64,000 bases of DNA. It comes from Treponema sp. UBA1226 (GTDB taxonomy: Bacteria > Spirochaetota > Spirochaetia > Treponematales > Treponemataceae). The notes below the pieces were generated by a model. It did not search any database. It had not been told where the DNA came from and worked only from the letters and a program-made list of their open reading frames with translations. A program made the position numbers and the translations under genes. Numbering within the stretch: the stretch's first letter is position 1; each line of letters begins with the position of its first letter. Location of the stretch: the NCBI GenBank assembly GCA_002309195.1, contig DBWY01000007.1, positions 127,465-191,464 of the forward strand, written 5' to 3'. Positions 40,186 to 47,107 of the stretch are shown here, one piece after another.

Positions 40186-40205
40186 TTGTATCACACAATA
40201 TACAA
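40186..40205. promoter_or_regulatory. Palindrome upstream of hicBA
   Basis: TTGTAT (40186-40191) and ATACAA (40200-40205) flank CACACAAT. On the minus strand TACAAT (40190-40185) could be a -10 box, so the palindrome overlaps the promoter as expected for toxin-antitoxin autoregulation. A good -35 box was not found. Confidence 0.4.
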
Positions 40206-40231
40206 AAATGCCATTTCAGAAATTTGCTCCC

Positions 40232-42397
40232 CTATTCCACGCTTAAAATTACACGTAAATCCAGATTAAATTCTTCTGTCTGTTTTTTGAGGACGTGGAG
40301 GAACTCGTTGTCGTCAATCGTTCCGAGGACTGCTGTCATTTCTTTCTGATTTTCGTATGTCATTGCCCTGAACGGATCTGTATAATCTTTCTGTCGTGAA
40401 TAAATCGAATCCTTATACATATCTGTTGCTACAACCGTTACGTCGTTTACGATATCCTGCCAGATTTCTTTTGTAAACTCAAGAATCGGGCGGCTATATA
40501 AGCGTTCAAGAACATAAAGTGCATAGCGTGTCTTGTAAAGTTCATAGTTTCTCTCGCACGAGTCATAATATGCGTGAACATTATCCCAGTCATTTATTAC
40601 GCTGCTTTTGATTTTTTCGCACATCTGATCGATTTTGATTTTCGGAATAATCTGTCCGCCCATATTGAGCCATTCAGTAAAGAGAGAAATCTTTTCCATC
40701 TTTTCAAGAACATCACGCGAAAATTTTTCAAAGCCATTTGACTTGCAGTAATCCACAATCGAGCGGGCCGCAAAATATTTTAAAATCTTTCTGTATTCTT
40801 TATAAGCCTTTACAGGTTTTAAAATCGTCGCACCATATTTTTTCTGACATTGCTCGTCAAAAAGCGTAAAGTCTGCATCAACATTCTGATGAAGATAATC
40901 TTTTGCCGCCTGAAGCTCGTCTTCTTCACTTTCTGCTTTCATCACAGATTCTTCGCCGATTTTCTTTAAATAATCACGCGTAAGAAAAATGAGACGGTCA
41001 AGCGCAACTAAAACTTCCTGCATTGCATCCGGTGCCAGAGGATCTGTTTCTATATGCTGAATTTTAATAACACGCTTGTCTCTTTTTTTAAACTTATAAT
41101 TGTTTCTTGCAATTGCAAACATATTGAATAAAAACCAGTAAGCAGGAATTATATGAACAGGTTCCTGCTCTGCTTTAAATGCAACAAGAGAGAACGGATA
41201 AGTTATATTAAGTTCATGCTGGTAAGAACCTTTTGATACAAGAACAAACGAAGCAAACTTAGAATTGTGCTTAAAATCAGAACAGAGCCCAGGCCAGAAA
41301 CCGCGGCCTGCAATAATTTCTCCATCCGGGCTTCTTGAATTGTGATTGCTTCCAATTGTCGCGCCGGCTGCAATGTTTGACTGTCCGAGAACTGTTGTCG
41401 CAATAAGAAACGAAGAATTATGATGCTGTTCATGAAACGGAAAGATAAGATTATTTAAAATTTCACAGCATGAAACCGTCGAATTGTCTCCGAGCACAGA
41501 GTTTAAAAGGCGCGCACCATATTTTAACTGACAGTTTCTTCCTATTACAAAGCGGACTGCAACTGCCTGATAAAAAATGCGGCAGCCGTATCCTACGATT
41601 CCGTTTACAAGCTCGACACCTTCACCAATCTGACTTTCTTCTTCTGGACTTGAAAGAACCGTAATATTCTTTAATTTAAATGCACCTTTGATATAAGAAC
41701 ACTTTCCGATTTTTACATCTTTTAAAAGTGTCGTATTTTTTATTACTGCCTCATCCTCGATGACGCCGTATGTATCAAGCTTTTTTGTATTTGGAACTTC
41801 TGTAATTTCTATGAGGCGCTTCATGAGCTTTTCGTCAGAACGTCTTCTTGACCACAGGTATGCGTCCGCCGGAATCATCGATTCAAAAGGAAGAATTGCA
41901 CGGTTATCATTTTCGTTTCCTACGCTTATCCATACGCGGACATTTTCTTCTTCGCCTTCCTTTAACCATCCGTTGCCAAATTTACTGTGCTTAGTACAGT
42001 CCATTTCCTGAATGTTAAAGAGAATGACTCTGCTTCCAACCCTGTAGTTTCTTAAATATTTTACGTTTCTTACAACCACGTCATCGCCGACAACAACATC
42101 GGTCAATGCAGAGCTGTAAATTCCTGTAGTAAGTTCAAGATCATGATATTTTAAAGTTGCGTTTTTAAGGCGTCCGATTACAACAAAGCCCGAAAACTGT
42201 GAATCACAGATAAGTTCCGGGTCAAATTCGCCTTCTGCGGAACTGACTAAAACATTGCTCCAGTCTTTGAAATCTGATTTATTATTGTTTTTAACGAGGA
42301 TTTCTATTTCTTCTTTCGTGAGGCTGCGTCTGTTTTTGCGGCATTCAACAGGAAATTCAAAAGAAGCCGTTTTTTCGTTATATTTTAACTTCACCAT
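40232..42397 (-). CDS. DUF4954-type left-handed beta-helix protein
   Basis: The 721-residue protein contains hexapeptide-repeat stretches in its first half (for example GRLKNATLKYHDLEL, VVVGDDVVVRNVKYL, VIEDEAVIKNTTLLKDVKIG, GATIGSNHNSRSPDG) and a helical second half (about 450-721). The NHNSR-type motif and layout match DUF4954, a family of unknown enzymatic role related to sugar nucleotidyl/acyltransferases. There is no signal peptide. It has its own divergent promoter and no ribosome site. Confidence 0.75.
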   Translation of the reverse strand: MVKLKYNEKTASFEFPVECRKNRRSLTKEEIEILVKNNNKSDFKDWSNVLVSSAEGEFDPELICDSQFSGFVVIGRLKNATLKYHDLELTTGIYSSALTDVVVGDDVVVRNVKYLRNYRVGSRVILFNIQEMDCTKHSKFGNGWLKEGEEENVRVWISVGNENDNRAILPFESMIPADAYLWSRRRSDEKLMKRLIEITEVPNTKKLDTYGVIEDEAVIKNTTLLKDVKIGKCSYIKGAFKLKNITVLSSPEEESQIGEGVELVNGIVGYGCRIFYQAVAVRFVIGRNCQLKYGARLLNSVLGDNSTVSCCEILNNLIFPFHEQHHNSSFLIATTVLGQSNIAAGATIGSNHNSRSPDGEIIAGRGFWPGLCSDFKHNSKFASFVLVSKGSYQHELNITYPFSLVAFKAEQEPVHIIPAYWFLFNMFAIARNNYKFKKRDKRVIKIQHIETDPLAPDAMQEVLVALDRLIFLTRDYLKKIGEESVMKAESEEDELQAAKDYLHQNVDADFTLFDEQCQKKYGATILKPVKAYKEYRKILKYFAARSIVDYCKSNGFEKFSRDVLEKMEKISLFTEWLNMGGQIIPKIKIDQMCEKIKSSVINDWDNVHAYYDSCERNYELYKTRYALYVLERLYSRPILEFTKEIWQDIVNDVTVVATDMYKDSIYSRQKDYTDPFRAMTYENQKEMTAVLGTIDDNEFLHVLKKQTEEFNLDLRVILSVE

Positions 42398-42405
42398 GAA
42401 TTTAT

Positions 42406-42434
42406 ATTATATAGTACAATATTGAAAATTTCAA
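42406..42434 (-). promoter_or_regulatory. Sigma-70-type promoter of the DUF4954 gene
   Basis: On the minus strand TTGAAA (42434-42429), 17 bases, TATAAT (42411-42406), then 8 bases to the ATG at 42397. The -35 box overlaps that of the divergent promoter. Confidence 0.6.
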
Positions 42435-42450
42435 CATAATGAATTATTCT
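42422..42450 (+). promoter_or_regulatory. Sigma-70-type promoter of the small membrane protein and MBL gene
   Basis: TTGAAA (42422-42427), 17 bases, TATTCT (42445-42450), about 29 bases of leader with ACAGGA as ribosome site. Confidence 0.5.
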
Positions 42451-42485
42451 GTAAAAGTCAGAAAAAAATATTACAGGAAAAAAAT

Positions 42486-42752
42486 ATGACACAGGAAGAA
42501 AAAGAAAACGAAATAGAAAGCCTTACAAAGGCAAAAAAAGGTTATGACCTTAACCGTTCAATCTGCGCAGGAGTAATACTCATCGTAGGTTATATGGCGT
42601 TCGGCAATGACGGAATCCACACAACACCTCTGTTCTTTCTTCTGCTTCTGGGATTTATCATGCTTGCAGTTGCCGGAGTTTTAATCTATGACTGTTTCGT
42701 CATCAAGGGAATAAATAAAAAAATCAAAGACTTAAATGACGGCACAAACTAA
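42486..42752 (+). CDS. Small two-helix membrane protein
   Basis: The 88-residue protein has a charged N-terminus, two membrane helices (about 25-42 and 48-70) and a charged tail. No family recognised. Its end overlaps the following MBL gene by 17 bases, so the two are co-expressed. Confidence 0.7.
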   Translation: MTQEEKENEIESLTKAKKGYDLNRSICAGVILIVGYMAFGNDGIHTTPLFFLLLLGFIMLAVAGVLIYDCFVIKGINKKIKDLNDGTN

Positions 42753-43740
42753 TATATTTACTTTTGATAATTCAACTCAGAAAAAAATAAACTGGTTCTC
42801 GAATTCAATCGGAATATATCTTGCTTCGACAAACATAGGAATTATTGCAGTTGATTCAAAAGAAAAAAAAGAATGCAAAAACATTTATCTTATCGACAGC
42901 GGTCCAGATGAAAAATTTGCCCTCGAGTTTTATGAAGAACTCAAAAAAGAATTTTCTGACTTTTGCGTAAAGGCAATAATTGATACTCACTCACACGCAG
43001 ACCACTGCGGAGCAAACAAAAAACTTTCGGAACTTACCGGATGCAAAATTCTTGCAACCCATATGGAAAAATCCGGAATCGAATGTACTTTAAACCAGAG
43101 TTCAATTGCTTACGGCGGCTACCCTTTACCAGAATACCGCACTCCTTTTTACGAAGCTGTAATATCAATTGTTGACCAGACAATCAGTTCTGATCATGTA
43201 TTTGAACTTAACGACGATGTCCGTCTTGAATGCATTCCTCTTCCCGGACATTATTTTGAAATGATCGGAATCCTGTGCAAAGAAAAAACAGACGGTAAAA
43301 CTACAACTGTATTCTTTACATCCGACGGAATTTTTACACGCTCAATGCTTTCTCGTTTCTGGATTCCGTTTGTATTTGATGTAGGACACTTTAAAGAAAG
43401 CCTTTTAAAGATAAGCGAAACAAAAGCAGATTATTATGTTCCGAGTCACGGAGAAATCTATACAGAAATAAAAACTCTTTATGAGTTTAACATGTTAAGT
43501 CTCATCGAAAATGAAGACTGCATTTTAGAATGTTTAAAAAAATCTCCTTCTACGCACGAAGACATTTTAAAATACGTTGCAGATAAAAATAATATTCCGT
43601 TAAGACTTTCGCAGTTTATGCTCGTAGGAAGCACGCTTCGCTCATACCTTACCTATCTTTACGAGCAGGAGCGCATTACGTGGACGTTCCGCGAAAATAA
43701 AATGTACTGGAAAATTAAAAACAAGAGCCCCGAAAACTAA
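42736..43740 (+). CDS. Metallo-beta-lactamase-fold hydrolase
   Basis: The 334-residue protein has the zinc motif IDTHSHADHCG (about 90-100) and later LPGHYFEM and PSHGEIYTE, which supply the remaining ligands. The C-terminal 90 residues look like a winged-helix end domain (THEDILKYVA), as in the LACTB2/MBL-fold group. Substrate unknown. It converges on deoC with a 4-base overlap. Confidence 0.82.
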   Translation: MTAQTNIFTFDNSTQKKINWFSNSIGIYLASTNIGIIAVDSKEKKECKNIYLIDSGPDEKFALEFYEELKKEFSDFCVKAIIDTHSHADHCGANKKLSELTGCKILATHMEKSGIECTLNQSSIAYGGYPLPEYRTPFYEAVISIVDQTISSDHVFELNDDVRLECIPLPGHYFEMIGILCKEKTDGKTTTVFFTSDGIFTRSMLSRFWIPFVFDVGHFKESLLKISETKADYYVPSHGEIYTEIKTLYEFNMLSLIENEDCILECLKKSPSTHEDILKYVADKNNIPLRLSQFMLVGSTLRSYLTYLYEQERITWTFRENKMYWKIKNKSPEN

Positions 43741-44462
43741 CGATTACTTTCGTCATCCCAGTTTTCTACAATAAGGAGACCGCTTGATGTTCCGAGTCTG
43801 TCGGCTCCTGCATTGATAAGATCAATTGCAGTTCTTACAGAACGGATTCCGCCTGCTGCCTTAATCTTCATTGAGTCACCCACAGTTTTTTTCATAAGTG
43901 CAACATGATGAACGCTTGCTCCGTTTGGAAGAACGGTTCCGTCAAGTTCTTTAGGAGTTCCAAAGCCTGTAGATGTCTTTACGAAATCTGCCTTTGCATT
44001 TTTTGCTGCAATACATGCCTGTACTACTTCGTCATCTGTAAGATAGCAGGTTTCAAGAATTACCTTTACGATAACTTCTCTGTCCTTTTCTTTTCCTGCT
44101 TTTTTTGCAGCCTCAACGACAGCTTTTATATCTTCTTCTACGCGGTCAAAATTCTGATTTTTTGCGCTGGCAATATTTATTACCATATCAATTTCGTCGG
44201 CACCGTTTTTAACAGCATCTTCTGTAGCAAATGCCTTTACACACGAAGTATCAGATCCAAGCGGAAATCCGATTACAGTGCAGACTTTTACAGTGCTTCC
44301 TGTAAGATGGTCTTTTGCATATGCAACATAATTCGGATTAACACATACGCTTGCAAATTTATATGCTTTTGCCTCCTTACAGAGTCTTCTTATATCCTTT
44401 CTTGTAGCATAAGCACTCAAAAGAGTATGATCTATCATTCCTGCAATTTCTGCTTTTGTCAT
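43737..44462 (-). CDS. deoC: Deoxyribose-phosphate aldolase
   Basis: I use the ATG at 44462 behind GAGG, giving 241 residues; a longer frame to 44492 has no ribosome site. Motifs MIDHTLLSAYATRKDI, FASVCVNPNYVAYAK, VKVILETCYLTDDEV, ADFVKTSTGFG (Schiff-base Lys) and KAAGGIRSVRTAIDLI place it as DeoC class I aldolase, which splits deoxyribose-5-phosphate. It is not next to other deo genes. Confidence 0.94.
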   Translation of the reverse strand: MTKAEIAGMIDHTLLSAYATRKDIRRLCKEAKAYKFASVCVNPNYVAYAKDHLTGSTVKVCTVIGFPLGSDTSCVKAFATEDAVKNGADEIDMVINIASAKNQNFDRVEEDIKAVVEAAKKAGKEKDREVIVKVILETCYLTDDEVVQACIAAKNAKADFVKTSTGFGTPKELDGTVLPNGASVHHVALMKKTVGDSMKIKAAGGIRSVRTAIDLINAGADRLGTSSGLLIVENWDDESNR

Positions 44463-44564
44463 CTTTATACCTCGTAATCTAACTATAACCACTTTTAAAA
44501 TAAAAATAAAGTTTTTTTATTGCTTTTTACCCTTTTATGTGGTATTTTTTAATTAACCAAATTA

Positions 44565-44589
44565 CTGGTATTGCCACGCGTAATACCGG
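44565..44589. promoter_or_regulatory. Inverted repeat in the ferredoxin leader
   Basis: CTGGTATT (44565-44572) and AATACCGG (44582-44589) with a 9-base spacer; all but one position pair, that one as G-U. It sits 15 bases before the ferredoxin ATG and may be an RNA hairpin next to the AGGAG site or an operator. Confidence 0.4.
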
Positions 44590-44603
44590 CATAGGAGACT
44601 ATA

Positions 44604-44774
44604 ATGGCTTACAAAATCACTGATCAGTGTGTAAATTGCGGCTCTTGCGAAGGCGAATGCCCGGTTGGAGCTATCGCAGAAGCTAACGGTGCTCGCGCAA
44701 TCGACGCTGGAAAATGCATCAGCTGTGGAACATGTGCAGGAACATGTCCTACAGGAGCAATTGTAGAAGGCTAA
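44604..44774 (+). CDS. 2[4Fe-4S] ferredoxin
   Basis: The 56-residue protein carries two cluster motifs CVNCGSCEGECP (9-20) and CISCGTCAGTCP (38-49). It follows AGGAG. Ferredoxins of this clostridial type carry electrons for pyruvate:ferredoxin oxidoreductase and hydrogenases in anaerobes. It is a single-gene unit with its own terminator. Its base composition is less A-rich than neighbours, consistent with high expression. Confidence 0.95.
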   Translation: MAYKITDQCVNCGSCEGECPVGAIAEANGARAIDAGKCISCGTCAGTCPTGAIVEG

Positions 44775-44796
44775 TTTCAAGAACTTTTACAAAATC

Positions 44797-44838
44797 GGGC
44801 TTAAAGTTGTTTCTTTTACAGCTTTAAGTCCTTTTTTT
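44797..44838 (+). terminator. Intrinsic terminator after the ferredoxin gene
   Basis: GGGCTTAAAG (44797-44806) pairs with CTTTAAGTCC (44822-44831, one G-U), followed by TTTTTTT. Confidence 0.82.
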
Positions 44839-44849
44839 ATTAGTATACT

Positions 44850-45815
44850 ATGCTGAATAAACTAAAAAAACTGCTTATATTTCTTTTTTCTCAAGCTGCT
44901 TTGTGCGTACTTTATGCACAGGAAAACGGGCCTTCTCAAATTCAGTTTATAAAGACAGAAAATGCTCCCCTCATAGAAAGCATAGAGGTAAAGGACAAGG
45001 ACATCCTCTACCAGCAGTACTCGATGGACCTGCAGCAGTTTTACATGGATCTTGCGGCAAACAGAAAGACAGCGGCAATGTTCTATTCTTACAGACCAAA
45101 AAAAGAAGACACGATTTTTACGATTGCGGCAAGATTTAATATCCCTGCAGAAACGATTGCATGCATAAACGGACTTGCGGCAGTTGACTATGTAATTGCA
45201 GGAAAAACGCTTTTAATTCCGGCTGCCCCGGGGCTCTTTGTTCTTGATGCAGGACGCGTAAGAATTGAAAAACCGGCTAATTCGCTTGAAGCATTAATTC
45301 AGAAAAAATACATGGAAAAGTTGGACGACCGGAGTTTTTTTTGCTATAATATTAATGAAAGATATTTTATACATCTTCCGGATGAAAAGCTGGACGCTAC
45401 GGCGCGCTCATTTTTTCTTGATGTCAAAATGAAAACTCCGCTCGATCAATACTGGCTTTCGTCAGATTACGGATACAGGCCAAGCCCTTTTAATGGCGAA
45501 AAACAGTTTCACCGGGGAATCGACATGGCAGCCCCTGAAGGAACCAAGGTCTATGCCTGCAAGGGCGGAAAAGTTATTTCTGTCGTAAAAATGGATCCTA
45601 CGTTCGGAAACTATATCGTAATAAAGCATCCGAGCGGTCTGTCAAGCATCTACGCACATCTTTCAAAAATAGAAGTAAAGAATGGAGAAAATGTCACTAC
45701 CGGACAGGAAATAGGACTTGTCGGCAAAACTGGAAGAGTAACGGGCCCTCACCTGCACTTTGAAATAAGGCAGAACGGCCAGAGCACAAATCCAAATGCG
45801 TACATAAGGCATTGA
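44850..45815 (+). CDS. LysM-M23 cell-wall metallopeptidase
   Basis: The 321-residue protein has a signal peptide (cleaved near LYAQ), a LysM-type domain at about 75-130 (EDTIFTIAARFNIPAETIAC) and a C-terminal M23 domain (about 195-318) with HRGIDMAAPEG, YAHLSKIEV and GPHLHFEIR giving the zinc ligands H, D and HxH. It probably cuts peptidoglycan cross-links outside the inner membrane. There is no clear ribosome site. A PEGA-domain protein follows almost at once. Confidence 0.9.
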   Translation: MLNKLKKLLIFLFSQAALCVLYAQENGPSQIQFIKTENAPLIESIEVKDKDILYQQYSMDLQQFYMDLAANRKTAAMFYSYRPKKEDTIFTIAARFNIPAETIACINGLAAVDYVIAGKTLLIPAAPGLFVLDAGRVRIEKPANSLEALIQKKYMEKLDDRSFFCYNINERYFIHLPDEKLDATARSFFLDVKMKTPLDQYWLSSDYGYRPSPFNGEKQFHRGIDMAAPEGTKVYACKGGKVISVVKMDPTFGNYIVIKHPSGLSSIYAHLSKIEVKNGENVTTGQEIGLVGKTGRVTGPHLHFEIRQNGQSTNPNAYIRH

Positions 45816-45824
45816 TACTTGATT

Positions 45825-46835
45825 ATGTTGATTAAAAAAAAGAGTTTATCACATTTAATTTTATCTCTTTTATTTTTAACAGTTTTACCTTCCTCACTCT
45901 GTGCAGAAAGCTTTCGCGTAAGAAAGACTGCCGTTCTTTCGCTTGAATCAATCAGAAACCAGGACGGCACGATAGACACAAATGCCTCTTCTACGGTCAA
46001 TGCAGGAATCAATGATGCAATCTTCATCAAGCTTCCCGAAGACCTTACGTTTATCCAGGGAATAGAGCTTAATATAAAAATTCCGTCAATCGTAACAAAG
46101 TGTCCAAACACTATAATCTATTCAATCTATGAAAATGTAAGCCCTTTCCCGTCAGAAAAGACAATCGACTACACCGGAAAAGAGCTCTATACCTCAGTTT
46201 ATCCGGGATTAGTTTCGCTTACTATACAGATTCCGCTTATAAGGGGAAACACAATCCAGAAAACTCCGTACGCAGACAAAACGCTCATTCCGGAGCACTC
46301 AAGAAATTTCGTATTCATCAGAAACCAGCTTGCAATGAAGGGTGTTCCGCAGGAAATAAACAATGCTCAGTTTGTAATTACGGCAAAACCTATCCTCATA
46401 AACAAGGGCCGCCTGGTAATAAGGACAAAAAACAAGCCTTCTGACCTTACGGTTATCGTAGATGACAAACAGGTTGAACTTGATAAAAATAACAGCTGCT
46501 ACTTAAAACCCGGCGTACGGAATGTTACTATAAGCGCTGCTTCTGCAAGGACAGAAAACCGCTCATGCATCATAGAAGTAGGCAAAAACTCCTTTCTGGA
46601 CATTGACTTTCAGAGTACAGCTCCGCAAGTATTTATTTCTATGCCTCAGGGAACCCATGTAACAGTCGACAATCAGGCTGCAGACGTTAAAAACGGCACT
46701 CTTTCGCTTGCTCCGGGTGAACATACGCTCAAATTCTCGCTTGGCGGCTATGAAATCGTAAAACAACTTACCATAATTGAAGGCAGAAACTACTCTGTAG
46801 ACGTAAAGCTTGACGCTGACGTCATCGAAAACTGA
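45825..46835 (+). CDS. Exported PEGA-domain protein
   Basis: I start at the ATG at 45825, 9 bases after the previous stop; a TTG at 45819 is also possible. The 336-residue protein has a signal peptide (ends SSLCAES), a middle domain with beta character, and a C-terminal PEGA domain (about 265-330, QVFISMPQGTHVTVDNQAAD, APGEHTLKFSLGGYE). PEGA proteins are common envelope or S-layer-like proteins. Coupling to the peptidase suggests a cell-envelope role. Confidence 0.75.
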   Translation: MLIKKKSLSHLILSLLFLTVLPSSLCAESFRVRKTAVLSLESIRNQDGTIDTNASSTVNAGINDAIFIKLPEDLTFIQGIELNIKIPSIVTKCPNTIIYSIYENVSPFPSEKTIDYTGKELYTSVYPGLVSLTIQIPLIRGNTIQKTPYADKTLIPEHSRNFVFIRNQLAMKGVPQEINNAQFVITAKPILINKGRLVIRTKNKPSDLTVIVDDKQVELDKNNSCYLKPGVRNVTISAASARTENRSCIIEVGKNSFLDIDFQSTAPQVFISMPQGTHVTVDNQAADVKNGTLSLAPGEHTLKFSLGGYEIVKQLTIIEGRNYSVDVKLDADVIEN

Positions 46836-46854
46836 TAAATTTCTTAAAAATCAT

Positions 46855-46882
46855 TAAAGATTTTGGCATATAGGGTCGATAA
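46855..46882 (+). promoter_or_regulatory. Sigma-28-type promoter before a short transcript
   Basis: TAAAGATT (46855-46862) and GTCGATAA (46875-46882) give 7 of 8 and 6 of 8 against TAAAGTTT/GCCGATAA, with the same spacing as the flaB1 promoter. Predicted +1 near 46889. Confidence 0.55.
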
Positions 46883-46888
46883 TATAAA

Positions 46889-46968
46889 TGTCAGGGGCAT
46901 TTTCCCCTCCCACCCATGCTCCTGACTGCCTGATGGGCATGGCCGGACCTGATCCGGCCTTTTTTTTT
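46889..46968 (+). ncRNA. Candidate small RNA (about 80 nt)
   Basis: Between the sigma-28-type promoter and a strong terminator lies no ORF with a ribosome site. Hairpins: GTCAGG/CCTGAC (46890-46895 with 46921-46926) or alternatively AGGGG/CCCCT (46893-46897 with 46904-46908); then the terminator GGCCGGA/TCCGGCC (46941-46947 with 46953-46959) and nine T. It could instead be just the terminator of the PEGA gene, with a chance sigma-28 match. Confidence 0.5.
46941..46968 (+). terminator. Intrinsic terminator
   Basis: GGCCGGA/TCCGGCC stem (7 bp, loop CCTGA) followed by nine T. It ends the PEGA operon and/or the candidate small RNA. From 46969 to 47072 I see nothing further. Confidence 0.88.
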
Positions 46969-47072
46969 AAACAAAAACACAATAAAAGAGCTCCCACAGA
47001 AAAAAATATGGGGCCCGCACGCTGCGCTTAGAAGTGCCTCTTCCCGCCACAGCCGCCCGGTACTTTACAGAC

Positions 47073-47101
47073 TTTACAAAAATCACAATATTATCTACTA
47101 T
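47073..47101 (+). promoter_or_regulatory. Candidate promoter placing +1 at the PBP1A ATG
   Basis: TTTACA (47073-47078), 17 bases, TACTAT (47096-47101), then 6 bases to the ATG at 47108. A TATTAT at 47089-47094 with a TTTACA 19 bases upstream is a competing reading. Confidence 0.45.
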
Positions 47102-47107
47102 ATAGGA

